This document shows positions 1 to 10,341 of a DNA stretch of 64,000 nucleotides, one piece after another. The notes under the pieces are model-generated. The model was not told the origin of the DNA and did not search any database. It saw only the letters and a program-made list of their open reading frames with translations. Each line of letters opens with the position of its first letter. Position 1 is the first letter of the stretch. The position numbers were made by a program, and so were the translations under genes. The stretch lies in NCBI RefSeq assembly GCF_003576645.1, contig NC_044919.1, positions 23,166,544 through 23,230,543 on the forward strand. Direction: 5' to 3'. This stretch comes from Ipomoea triloba (Eukaryota; Streptophyta; Magnoliopsida; Solanales; Convolvulaceae).

Positions 1-148
<148 letters not shown>

Positions 149-391
149 CTCTGTTTTTTCTGACACACAAACTCTTGTACTTAGACTATGATTACTTACT
201 TATCAATATTACTCCTGTAACCATTTTTACCGTCATTGGTGCTTTCATTGAGAGTCGAGATCAAATCTTAGGCAACACTTCACACATTACCAAAATTAGC
301 TTATCACTAGGGATGACTTGGTCAAGATCTAGCAGCTTCCATGGTTCCCATTACCTGAACTACAACGACACCCATGGCTGCGAGGGGGATC
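149..391 (+). mobile_element. LTR end and leader of a Tat-like Ty3/gypsy element, copy 1
   Basis: This stretch aligns by eye with 16740-16880: both have the run ATTACTCC(T/G)GTAAC, then ACCGTCATTGGTGCTTTCAT, a GAGA stretch, and TTAGCTTATCA. The second copy is followed by a recognisable gypsy gag, so this is the 3' part of an LTR plus the primer-binding and leader zone. Similarity fades near 345-390, where a captured host-gene fragment begins. The gag that should follow is missing. Confidence 0.65.
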
Positions 392-900
392 TTTGTAGTA
401 GCCCAAGCTGACCGCGATGAACTCGAACTGGGTGTGGTTTTGCAGCATGTTCATGAGGCGGATGGCCCGCTCCTCCATCTCCATGCCAACGTCGATGAGG
501 TCGCCAAAGTTGTAGCCTCTGTTGGCCATGGACTTGAAGCCGCCACCACGTGATTGTCGGAGCTGAGAAGTTGGAGCAACACCGACGAGATCGCCGACAT
601 GCCGGAGGCGGTGCAGTAGGCCGCATCGGTGCCTTCCATGGTGACCATGAGGCAACTGGCGTTAAGGACGGTGGGGTTGAAGTGTGGACTGTAGATGAAG
701 TAATCATGGTCGGGTCACAATTCCCCGGCGAACATCTGCTACAACAACTCCGACTCCTTCACCGTGAATGTGGCGGAGGCCTCAATGGACATATTCATGT
801 CAACGTGCTTGCTGAACTTGTGGCGGGCGCTGGCCAACGCCGCCGCCAGGTCATCCCACATCTACAAGGGCAGTTTGCCGCCCTTCTTCGCCTTTAACAT
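392..900 (-). pseudogene. Methionine gamma-lyase fragment, captured and broken
   Basis: Read on the minus strand, this is a decayed copy of plant L-methionine gamma-lyase, the PLP enzyme that splits methionine into methanethiol, 2-oxobutyrate and ammonia. The pieces run in order: MWDDLAAAL and NMSIEASATFTV; then HFNPTVLN; then AAYCTASGMSAISSVLLQL and HVVA. The copy then jumps, with a frame change, to FKSMANRGYNFGDLIDVGME and FEFIAVSLGYY near the normal C-terminus. About 200 residues, including the PLP-lysine region, are missing between HVVA and FKSMAN. At least three in-frame stops lie in the N-terminal part. It cannot make an active enzyme. It sits directly downstream of a Tat-like retroelement leader and is joined on its 5' side to a minisatellite, so capture by an element is likely. 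The family call is from remembered motifs and is strong. Confidence 0.85.
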
Positions 901-939
901 TTCGCTGTGCTCCCATTCCTCGGAACCCAGCCTTCCTTT

Positions 940-1500
940 GTCCATAAGCATGTTCGCCTCCATGCATCCACGCTCCTTAAGTGTGTTCGCCTCCAAAAGC
1001 GTGTTTTCCTCCATGCGCTTGCCTCCTCAAGTGCGTCCGCCTGTGTAAGCGTGTTAGCATCCTCAAGAGCGCCCGCCTCCATAAGCGTGTTCGCCTCCAT
1101 GCATCCGAATCCTCAAGTGCGTCCGCCTCCATAAGCGTGTTTGTCTTCATGCGCCTACCTCTTCAATTGCGTCTGCCTCCATAAGCATGTTCGCCTCCAT
1201 GCGTCCGCCTCCTCAAGTGCGTATGCCTCTATAAGCGTGTTTGTCTCCATGAGCCTGCCTCCTCAAGTGCGTCCGCCTCCATAAGCGTGTTCGCCTCCAT
1301 GTGTCTGCCTCCTTAAGTGCTTTCGCCTCCATAAGCTTACTCGCCTCCATTTGTCCACCACCTCAAGTGCGTCCGCCTTCATAAACGTGTTCGCCTCCTC
1401 AAGTGCGTCCGCCTCCATAAGTGTGTTCGCCTCCGTGCATCCGCCTCCATAAATGTGTTCGCCTCCATAAGTGTGTTCGCCTCCTTGCGTCCGCCTCCGA
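940..1500. repeat. GC-rich minisatellite, about 17-24 bp variants
   Basis: Variants of GTGCGTCCGCCTCCATAAGC and GTGTTCGCCTCCATGCGTCC are repeated many times. On the minus strand they read as Glu/Ala-rich runs such as EADALEEA. The array touches the 5' side of the captured methionine gamma-lyase fragment. A shorter block of the same repeats recurs at 1598-1680. Confidence 0.85.
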
Positions 1501-1795
1501 GCATACGCGCAGGAGGGTGAAAAGATGCCAGAGAGGACCCAACGATTATCAATGTAACTATTGGTCGTGGTCCGCTATGATCAATTTTGTTGGATCGCCT
1601 CCATAAATGTGTTCGCCTCCATGCGTCCGCCTCCACAAGTGCGTCCGCCTCCATAAGTGCGTTCGCCTCCATGCGTCTGCCTCTGAGCATACGAGCATGA
1701 GGGTGAAGGGATGCGAGAGAGGACCCAGCAATTATCAATGTAACTATTGGTCATGGTCCGCCCTAATCAATTTTGTTGGATCAATTTTGTTAAAA
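1497..1795 (+). repeat. Two diverged copies of a ~185-bp unit
   Basis: A segment containing GAGAGGACCCA, TTATCAATGTAACTATTGGT and CAATTTTGTTGGATC occurs at about 1497-1600 and again at 1680-1782, with minisatellite blocks between. The larger unit (minisatellite plus this segment) has been duplicated. Confidence 0.8.
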
Positions 1796-1818
1796 AATAA
1801 AAGAAATCTTTTTTTACA

Positions 1819-2012
1819 CTCTATTCCCTTAGGGCTAGCATGGGATCCGATCACGCTAGCTACCTGACGGAAGAGTGTTTTCTTGGTTAAGCTTAAAGCT
1901 TGGTTACGAAAATACTACACTCTATTCTCTTAGGGCCGGCACGGGATCCGATCTCGCTAGCTACCTGACGGAAGGGTGTTTTCTTGGTCAAGCTTAAGGC
2001 TTGGTTACGAAA
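1819..2012 (+). repeat. Tandem duplication, unit ~97 bp
   Basis: Two adjacent copies share ACACTCTATTC, GGGATCCGATC, GCTAGCTACCTGACGGAAG and TTGGTTACGAAAAT. They differ by scattered substitutions. The stretch 2013-2200 that follows (CTTGACCTCGCTCACTACCC) looks like retroelement untranslated DNA, with no reading frame seen. Confidence 0.8.
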
Positions 2013-2204
2013 ATGCTATCCCCTAAGTGATGGTACAGGGCTTGACCTCGCTCACTACCCAATGGAAAAGCCAACCTTTGGCCGAGCCTACGGGCGGCCA
2101 AAGTGAGCTATGAGTGTGCACACACAAAAAAAAAATTAAAAAATGCAAAATAGCCGAGGCGCGCCTTAACCATGGCAGCCTCGGCCTCTCACTACCCTAA
2201 GACG

Positions 2205-3090
2205 GAACATCAAAAGAACCACAGATATCTGTATGTATTAAACCATGTAATCATGAGCTTCTTGTGGCTGAGTGTTTTGATACATTTCTAACTTGCTTTC
2301 CCTTTATGCAATTGACACATGCATAATTCCAGTCAATAAAATCCAATTGAGACAAAATACAAAAAAAAAAAAAAAAATTCTCAATATCCTTTATTTGGAT
2401 ATATGACTAAGCCTTTTTACACCACAAGAAAGTTAAAGATTCATTTGGTGCCCTTTCTTTAACACAAACCTCACTCATAACATTAAACAAGGAATTATCA
2501 AAGTCTACATTTAAGATTGAAACAATATAGAGTATCCAACAAAACACCAGAACAACAAAAGGTCTTTGTTGTTAGAAAGAAACCATTTGTTTCCAATCTT
2601 AAAGTTAAAGCCCAATATGTCCAACCTAGATGCTAAAATAAGATTTCTAGAACATTCTGGAACATACAGACAATTCTCAAGATCAAGGCAAAAGCTTGTA
2701 TCCAGCTTAACTCTGTAAGTTCTAATTCCTTCAATTCTAGCTTTCATCTTGTTCACATGAAAAGAAACTTTTCATTTTCCCTTTGAGGTTGAAACACCCG
2801 AAAACCGTGCATAATGTTAGAAACATGTGTTATAGCACCAGTGTTTAACCACCAAGTATTAGAAGGAATCTTAATAAAATTGGATTCAAAGCATACTGAA
2901 ACTGAATGTACACTTCACTTTCCATCCAAGTTACTCTCTTCAGGCATTCGACCTTCTTGTGCCCAGGTTTGTTACAGAAATAGCAGTTATGCACTTTCTG
3001 AACACACCTTGCACCTTCATAGGATGCTTGCCCTTCTTTTACTTTTAGACTTGCTGCCATTATCACTGACATCATAACTGCCACCATTAT
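2205..3090 (-). mobile_element. Degraded Ty1/copia gag-pol fragment
   Basis: On the minus strand the order fits a copia polyprotein. A CCHC zinc knuckle (CYFCNKPGHKKVEC, about 2930-2975) comes first. It is followed by the segment before integrase, NCLYVPECSRNLILASRLD then GNKWFLS (about 2570-2690), then NESLTFLWC near 2430. The early integrase motif CVNCIKGKQ comes next (about 2290-2315), and then HTDICG near 2210. Stops, frame changes and an A17 insertion at 2361-2377 break it. The protease, reverse transcriptase and RNase H parts are absent. It is a dead remnant. Confidence 0.85.
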
Positions 3091-3496
3091 AACGTGATAT
3101 GATAGTGTTCACTGCAACCTTTTATCTCATATATCTATTACTTTGAGTTAACAAACCGTTATTCAGACTATGATATAGAGACCTTGAGTTTGTATTTAAA
3201 TCTGCCTTTGAGTCAAATTTAAATACAATGTCAATTTACCGACATGCATCATTCACACATACTTGAATGAGATTATTCATCAAGTTTAAATTTAATGCAT
3301 AGGTCATCTTTGGGCATGCACTACATATTATCAAAACAAGAATCATAATCTCCTGAATTGTCATTAATCACATGTCTGATCCACCTTTGGTGACCGCTAG
3401 AAGCCTAGAACCATGTGTTGATGATCACAAATGTTTATCAATCCTTTAGTGTCATTCAATGATGCAAAAATATATGTGTATTATAAACATTTGTAA
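3090..3496. other. AT-rich stretch, nothing recognised
   Basis: No convincing reading frame or element end was seen. It may be untranslated DNA of the adjoining copia remnant. Confidence 0.4.
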
Positions 3497-3720
3497 ACAT
3501 AAATAATTATTTAGCTATTATTTTGTGTGGACCACTTTGGTGACTAACACACTCGCCTTATGCTAATGATTTATTTATGTGATCAAACCTTAATTTATGT
3601 TGTAAACATAAGCATAAACAATTATTTAGCTATTTACCTGAGTGGGCCGCTTTGGCGACTAACACACTCGCCTTATGCTAATAAATCATTTATGCGAATA
3701 AATCTTAATTTATATGTCGT
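3497..3720. repeat. Diverged tandem duplication, unit ~110-115 bp
   Basis: Two copies share AATTATTTAGCTATT, then ACTTTGG or GCTTTGG, then GACTAACACACTCGCCTTAT, and a TTAATTTATRT tail. A third, partial trace of the tail (AATTTATATGTTGTTCTTTT) lies at about 4160-4185. Confidence 0.75.
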
Positions 3721-4938
3721 TTTGTTATAACATATAAATAAAGAGTGGATCAAATCTTCAACCATAGTTGATCCTTTATGTACATATATGAGCCCAAAAT
3801 TTAAAACTAGTCTCCAAATGCTTTAAACAAACCGAAATGGCACAAATTTATATATAATCTCTTAAATTTTCAAACCCAAATTAAATGAGCCTAGAATTTA
3901 AAGCAAGTCCTAACGCCTTAAATAAGGCAAATAGGCCCAACAAATAATCCACCAACCTTGTTATTTTATTTGAGCTCAACAACATTAATAGGCCAAAATA
4001 TATAATTCATCATTATGTTTATCCTTAATCAAACCTAACACCGACATGCCACCGCCACATCGCACCGATCCGACTGAAAATTGGAGAAATTCCCCCATTG
4101 TTGATTCTAGGGTGTAAATCAATTTTGATTCCTTTAACATATTTATGTGAACAAGCTTTAATTTATATGTTGTTCTTTTATAACATATAATACATGATTA
4201 ATAGTGACAAACCATCTACTATATAAATCATGTAATAGCAAGTAATATGAAAAATCATATTAATTTTGATTCCAAGTACAATAGGTACATACACAACACA
4301 TATGCTATTGATTCTATAACCAGTAACATAGTTGTTTGATTCCACAAGTATATATCTTTACAGTACAAACATATATTAATGATGTTGAACATCTATGCAG
4401 ATGTCGAACGAAGAAAAACAAAATGGATATATCAATTAAGCCATACCGCCATACGTATTGATTCCAAGAAAACATTAATTTGTGTAACAACATATATACA
4501 CAAATATATATTGATTTGATTCCAAAACATTAGCAATTTCAATTGATTATTACTAATCACGTATGTACAGTAATACATGAGTGAACAGTGGTTTCAATTG
4601 ACAAACCAATAATAAATTAAATCTTTATAATTAAAATCCTCAAATATTATGAACCTGTTATAAAATTAATATTTACAGACATTATTATGGTGATTATTAC
4701 ATGATTTGTAACTGGTAGTATTTGTGTCTTGATTTGTAACAGCTATCCATTTGTGTAATATATATATTGTGAAAGTGAATGATGAAAGGGCACAGCTGAT
4801 TCCTTCTCTCCATCACTCTTGTTTCTATTCTATTTTCATTTCTCTTGTTATAGTTTACATTCTATAATTACTTGCAACATACCGGATAGGAGCTAAAGGA
4901 CCAACAGGCATCAAACGAACACCCAATCTTAACACGTT
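3721..4938. other. AT-rich retroelement-like DNA without genes
   Basis: The segment has many short TTGATTCC repeats and long AT runs. No reading frame of note and no clean element end was found. It is probably untranslated DNA of an old LTR element. Confidence 0.4.
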
Positions 4939-5266
4939 TAAAATCCTGAAATAGGAGATTTAACCAATCGAATTGTGCTTGAGGTAGGACCAATGATGTT
5001 TGCTGGTCAAAACGGTCTTTGAGGGATTTCCAAAGGGCATTGGGGTTTTTTTCAGTATGGTACTCATTCTTGAGATCATGGTTGAGGTGGTGGCGGAGGA
5101 AAATTAGGGCCTTGGCTTTCTTAGTATCATCGCTCGAGGAATTTTCAATGATGGTGTGTTGTAGTTCTGTTGATGTGAGATAAATCTCAACATCAAGCGC
5201 CCATGTCAAATAATTGCTTCCATCCAAGGCAAGCTTGGTGAACTCACGTTTTGCGATAGCGGTCAT
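4939..5266 (-). pseudogene. Copia gag N-terminal fragment, inverted copy
   Basis: The frame starts with MTAIAKREF and continues through GSNYLTWALDVEIYL, LNHDLKNEY and LWKSLKDRFD. These are hallmarks of the UBN2-type gag found in many plant copia elements. It opens with an ATG whose mirror copy lies at 5333. Beyond position 4939 the frame enters unrelated sequence, so only about 109 residues are gag. It is head-to-head with the plus-strand copy, and neither is complete. Confidence 0.8.
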
Positions 5267-5660
5267 AATCTAGAGTTTTCAAAATATATTCACTAATGCT
5301 GGCTAAAATTGATATTTTGAACACTCTAGATTATGGCTGCTATCGCAAAACATGAATTCACCGAGCTTGCCTTGGATGGAAGTAATTATTTGACATGGGC
5401 GCTTGATGTTGAGATTTATCTCACATCAACAGAACTACAACACACCATCATTGAAAATTCCCCAAGCAATGACGCTCAGAAAGCCAAGGCCCTAATTTCC
5501 CCCTGCCACCACCTCAACCATGATCTCAAGAATGAGTACCTCACTGAAAAAGACCCAAATACCCTTTGGAAATCCCTCAAAGACCGTTTTGACCCGCAAA
5601 CATCACTGGTTCTACCTCAATTACAATTCGATTGGTTAAATCTCCGATTTTAGGATTTTA
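4939..5660. repeat. Near-perfect inverted repeat of a copia gag 5' region
   Basis: The left arm (4939-5287, minus) and right arm (5312-5660, plus) are each 349 bp, with no net length difference between the two arms, and are separated by a 24-base loop (5288-5311). Both arms encode the same gag N-terminus, with IYLTSTELQHTIIEN identical in each. Roughly nine of ten bases match by eye. The outer ends break sharply: arms pair at AAAATCCT but flanks beyond differ. A transcript crossing it in either direction would fold into a long hairpin. Confidence 0.9.
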
Positions 5661-6180
5661 TATCAGTGAATATAATTCAACTTTACACAAAACCGTATCT
5701 CAACTCAAGCTCTGTAAGCAAGACATTTCAGATATAGACTTGATAGAAAAAACTTTGTCCACATTTCATGCTAATAATCTTGTACTCTAGCAGCAGTACA
5801 GGGCTAAGAATTATTCTAAGCATTCAGAGTTGATATCGGCATTACTGGTCGCTGAAAAGCACAACCAATTGTTGATGCGTAACCACAAAGCACGCCCAGC
5901 TGGCGCTGCACCTATACCTGAAATACACAATGTTGCCCAATCGAGCAACAATTGGAGGAGGCGAGGTCGAGGGCGAGGAAGAGATCGTGGTAGAGGCTCA
6001 AAGCGAGGTGGCAGTAGCGGAGCTAATAACGATGATTCCCGAACCCAGAATAAGCAGCCCAAAAATCAAGATCACCGAGGACAGCAAAATACATGCAATA
6101 AGTGTGGGTGCAAAGGACACTAGTCCCGTACGTGTCGCACTCCAAAACATTTGGTTAATGCCTATCAGAAGATAATACAC
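5333..6180 (+). pseudogene. Copia gag, nearly full length but interrupted
   Basis: From ATG at 5333 the gag reads MAAIAKHEF, GSNYLTWALDVEIYL and KDRFDPQTS, to a stop at 5651. It resumes as SEYNSTLHKTVSQLKLCK and STFHANNLVL, meets a second stop near 5788, and continues as YSKHSELISALLVAEKHNQL. A Gly/Arg-rich basic segment follows (about 5950-6010), then a zinc knuckle with CNKCGCKGH, a stop in place of the usual Trp, and SRTC (about 6091-6135). The usual gag order (UBN2 domain, basic tail, knuckle) is kept. No protease or polymerase follows; a T-tract and a foldback element replace them. Confidence 0.85.
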
Positions 6181-6239
6181 CAAAATAATGAGAAAATTAC
6201 TTTTGTCCCAGAATAGTTTTTTTTTTTTTTTTTTTTTAG

Positions 6240-6969
6240 ACTAGAGTGTCATTTAGCACCATGAACTATATCCAATTATTCATGCCGCACCTTGAACTTT
6301 CATATCGTATATATCGAGCCACAAACCAAAAAAAAAAAATTCACCTAGAACTTTTAGTAGGTTTTCCTGTCTTCCTGCTGACATGGCGCAGGTTTCCCAC
6401 TGATGTGGCATTTCTTTTAACCTTATGTGTCCATGTAAGCATTTACATATTAAAAATTAAAATAAAAAAAAAACGTAAATAAAAATCGGAGACCAAATTT
6501 CACTATTTCGCCCAATCTATTTCACTTGGCAGCTATTTAGTTGTTGACAATAAGATACTAAACAAAAAAAAAATAGCATTTTTATAAATTTGAAAAATTG
6601 CACATATACTAAACAAAAAATTAGCCAAAAAATATATAAATTCTAAAAAAAATTTGAAATATTGGAATTGCAAAATTGAAAAAGTATACATTATTATGAA
6701 TATAAAGAGAAGAAAATTCTGGTTATTTTAATATAATTTTTTTTAATTTTTAATATGTAAATGCTTACATGGACAACATAAGGTTAAAAGAAATGCCACA
6801 TCAGTGAGAAATCTGCGCCATGTCAGAAGGAAGACAGGGAAACCTGCTAAAAGTTCTAGGTGATTTTTTTTTTTTTTTGGTTTGCGGCTCGATATATACG
6901 ATATGAAAGTTCTGGGTGCGGCATGCATAATTGGATATAGTTCATGGTGCTAAATGACACTTTAGCGTT
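6240..6969. mobile_element. Foldback MITE with ~235-bp terminal inverted repeats
   Basis: The left arm (about 6240-6480) reads AGTGTCATTTAGCACCATGA, ATATCGAGCCACAAACC and TGACATGGCGCAG. The right arm (about 6735-6969) is its reverse complement with few changes. A 250-bp AT-rich middle separates them. T runs flank both ends (6217-6238 and 6968-6979), which may hide a poly-T target duplication. No coding capacity was seen. It is probably Mutator-like, but the superfamily is not proven. Confidence 0.8.
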
Positions 6970-7499
6970 TTTTTTTTTTAATTACAAATCTAGCTAATCC
7001 ATATCTTTCACATGTTTACCTAATTGCAAACCTAACAAATCCTTTGATTTTTAACGGGAAGGCTTACAATTATAGGATTTACACTTATAACAAGGATTAT
7101 ATTTGTAATTCAAAAATAATTCTACCAATCTATAAAGAGTTATAATATTTGCAAAAATTATAAAGCAATTAAAAAAATTATAAAAAAATATTGTGTGGAC
7201 AAAAATAATGAAATGATGAAGGAGAATTTTTAATTTACACGGAATTCATACATTGAATAAAAATAGCATATATAACAGGAAACAGTAATCGCACTTCAAA
7301 GTTACGTTCTAACAAACCACCACCAACTTTCTTAAGCTTCTTTCAAAAAAAAAAAAACAAAAAAACAAAAAAAAAAACAACTTTCTTAGATAAGTAAGAA
7401 AGGCACCCAAGGTGTTCTGAGTCCTATTTCTATTCTTTGTGCTTTGACATGCAAAATTGGAGAGAAATAGAGAGGAGATGCGGTCCGGTTATCACTTTA
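6970..7499. other. AT-rich DNA, nothing recognised
   Basis: This segment has T and A homopolymers, including an A/C-rich tract at 7346-7380. No frame or element end was found. Confidence 0.4.
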
Positions 7500-7876
7500 T
7501 AAAATCATTTCAGGGGACGAGGAGAGGTAATATGTGAAGGGATTCTACTGTGTCAAAAGCCCCATTTAGTAGCATAGTTAGTTTTCAGTTAATTTTAATT
7601 TATTTGGTCATTATAACTGTTTAATTTAATTAAATAGCCAATATAAGTGTTTGATTAATTAGTTTTTTATACCGCTTATTACTCCAAAAAGTTAAAATTC
7701 AAAAAGTTATTCAAAGTACTTTTTCCATCAAATTTTTTAAAAAGTACGTCTTTTTGCATGTTATCATCTATTAGCTAACAACCAATTTACCAAACATCTT
7801 TATACAATCAATTAATGTTATCAACTACTCAAACCCATTAAACCCATCATCTAACAACTATTTACCTAACACCCAA
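7500..7876 (+). mobile_element. hAT-like MITE copy A with flank, left arm of an inverted repeat
   Basis: The MITE part (about 7560-7876) belongs to a family seen four more times in this window. It begins near GCATAGTTAGTTTTCAGTTA and ends AACTATTTACCTAACACCC. About 60 bp of outer flank (AAAATCATTTCA through GAAGGGATT) is also shared with the inverted copy at 9998-10341, so the repeat is larger than the MITE itself. Confidence 0.75.
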
Positions 7877-8044
7877 AAAACAAAGAGTATTTCAAGAAAT
7901 TCGGCTACATTGACTATCTTCCTTATAATAACAGTTCCTTAAAAAAAATATAAAATAAAATAAAATCTCTTATTCACAAGATGGCCTAAAGTGGAAAAAC
8001 ACAACTATACTTTCCGGAGACTTCATATCCATGAAATCTCAAGA

Positions 8045-9955
8045 AAGTGGGGAATTGGGTGATGGATAATACACTAGGTCTGAGCTACATGGACCGGCCT
8101 AAGAGAACAACTGGATCACGAAAGCCCAAGAAAGAGACCTAGTACAGAGTTATGCAAGAATACGATACGGATTGGACTTAGTATTTGTATTATTAGTAAG
8201 ATTAGAGCTTATTAGTTATAACTAGTTTTATACGCGCATTGCGCGAATGGGTTAATGCCCAATGTTTATATTTAAATAAATATTTGAAAGTATATCAATG
8301 CAAGATTATATATGAGAAGTTTATACATGGGTAATTGAATGTCAAATCTTTTTATTTAAATATCTAACTCAAAGTATATGAATCTAAGATAATATAGAAA
8401 TTAAAATTCATTATAATTATTACTAAAATAAATGTTTGCAACCTTGTAAAATCAATAGTCTAAATATTTGGTCTAAAAATGATAGTTAAATAAATACTAC
8501 TTTTAATTTGAATTTTTCTAAGTGTTCTTAATTCTCTTTTAAGTAACATTGTCATTGTTTTCATCATTACTATTTGTTCTCTTCCTTTTTGTTGGTAGTG
8601 TGTTATTTGCAATTCGGTTATTGTTGGTAGCATAGATGATAACGTTATGCAATGAGATTATGATATAGGAGCTATGGATTTTCCTTTAGGTGTTCTGCTT
8701 GGGGTTCGTTTGGTTCAACCATTATTGTTGAATGAGTTATTGTGGATAAAGAAATCCCTAGTTTAAGAAAAAAGATTAAATAAATTAATAAAAATTTGAA
8801 ATTTTAAAATATTATGTATTCCAAAGATATTAAAAGGTATTTTCTCGCTTCAATTTGCTGGATAATGGGTTATTTGAGTACTTTCATTGTCAACGAATCC
8901 CCCAAGTAGTTAATATGATTGGTTTCAAACTATTCTTTTTTTTTTTTCATGGTATTAAAGAAATACATATGTATCATTTTTTGGTTAACTACTAATTTAT
9001 TTAATTCAATAAGAGTAAAATAGAGTGATTCCGCTTGAATTTGTTGGGTTATTATTTGAGTACTTTCTTTGTCAACCAATTCCCAAGTAGTTAATATAAT
9101 TAGTTTCAAATTATTTTTAAAAATATTTCATAGTATTATTAAAATACTTGGTAAATAAATATATAACATTATTTTGTACTATAACTTTGATATTTAATTA
9201 CAAGATATTGTAAAAATAAGATAATGGACAATGTAATGAATATCAATTGATAAATTTGAATGTAAAGAATCTTTACATGAGAGAGAAAATAAAGACAATA
9301 TAACTAATGAAATTATTTCTCTTATTTAATTTAATTTTTTTGATAATGAATAATTTTTTCAAATAAAGGTATTATAGACACATAATTCTAAATTAAAGAA
9401 ATACATATGTATCAATTTTTGTTGTAGCTACTAATTTATTTAATTTAATAAGAGTAAAATATAGTGAGAAACGTAATTATGTCAAATTTGATTGAGATGA
9501 GGTTCGAACCTAAGACCTTTCTTATAGAAATTAATGGGTAAGTTAAAAGTTAACGGAATATTAACGGAGAAGAGAATATTTAACGGAAAACTTAACGGAT
9601 AATCATAAAAGTAAGGTTAAATTAGGTAATCTCTATTAATAATATTAATCTGAATTATCTTAACCATCTATTTGATTAAATAATTCATCTGAACCATCCA
9701 TTTGATTACCGCCATTTTTTCTACCCATTTTAGGTCTAACTTTCTTTGGCTCTTATTAGTATAGTAGATGTAACAGGACTCCCAATATGAGATGGTCTAG
9801 GATTCATATTCCTTGTAGTGCTCTAGGCCCAAAATATGTATAAATAGACCCTCCATTCATGGAGGAGGGAGAGCAATTCTGAGTAATACAATACCTATAT
9901 TCTCTCGCTATATTTTCCTACATATTTCTTATATTTTCGCTATTCTAACAGGTAG
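8045..9955 (+). mobile_element. Copia-type LTR split by a Helitron
   Basis: The two halves, 8045-8221 and 9769-9955, read as one LTR once the Helitron is removed. The right half has a TATA box (TATAAATA, 9839-9846), then CCCTCCATTCATGGAGGAGG and a TATTCTCTCGC tail ending in CA. No internal retroelement genes adjoin, so it is probably a solo LTR. Its exact ends and target duplication were not found. Confidence 0.65.
8222..9768 (-). mobile_element. Non-autonomous Helitron, 1547 bp
   Basis: On the minus strand the element starts TCTACTATACTAATAAGAGC (plus position 9768 downward). It ends with hairpin CGCGCA-T-TGCGCG (8233-8245), then TATAAAACTAG, the CTAG being the CTRR terminus at 8222-8225. 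The host bases on either side are A before the start and T after the end, the A/T insertion site expected of Helitrons. No target duplication is present, also as expected. No RepHel gene is encoded. Inside, a ~180-bp block is repeated at about 8830-8985 and 9030-9150. Confidence 0.88.
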
Positions 9956-9997
9956 TCTTGGCCTTCCTTTGACTACCCAAAAGTCATAAAATCAACA

Positions 9998-10341
9998 ATG
10001 GGTTTAGTGAGTTTGAGTAGTTGATAGCATAGCTGATTGTAGACAAATGATTGGTAAATTGGTTGTTAGCTGGTAGGTGATTACATGCAAAATGATGTAC
10101 TTTTTAAAAATTCGAATGGAAAAAGTACATTGAATAACATTTTGAGTTTTTTTAGAGTAATAAGCTATTACAAAAAACTAATGAATCAAACACTTATATT
10201 GACTATGTAATCAAATTAAACAGTTATGGTGACTAAATAAATTAAACCAAAATTAACTAATAAGCTAACTATGTTAACAAATAAAGACATAGTACAATCC
10301 CTTCATATTATCACCCCTCTTCGTTCACTGAAATGATTTTT
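9998..10341 (-). mobile_element. hAT-like MITE copy B with flank, right arm of an inverted repeat
   Basis: Reverse complement reads AACATAGTTAGCTTATTAGT through ACTCAAACTCACTAAACCCA. This matches copy A (7500-7851), including about 60 bp outside the MITE. The far MITE end present in copy A is missing here. Confidence 0.75.

Noticed and set aside
894..1738. Glu/Ala/Arg-rich open frames on the minus strand
   Set aside because: They come from the minisatellite and have no independent start context.
2814..3077. 87-codon plus-strand frame
   Set aside because: It is the antisense of the copia zinc-knuckle region.
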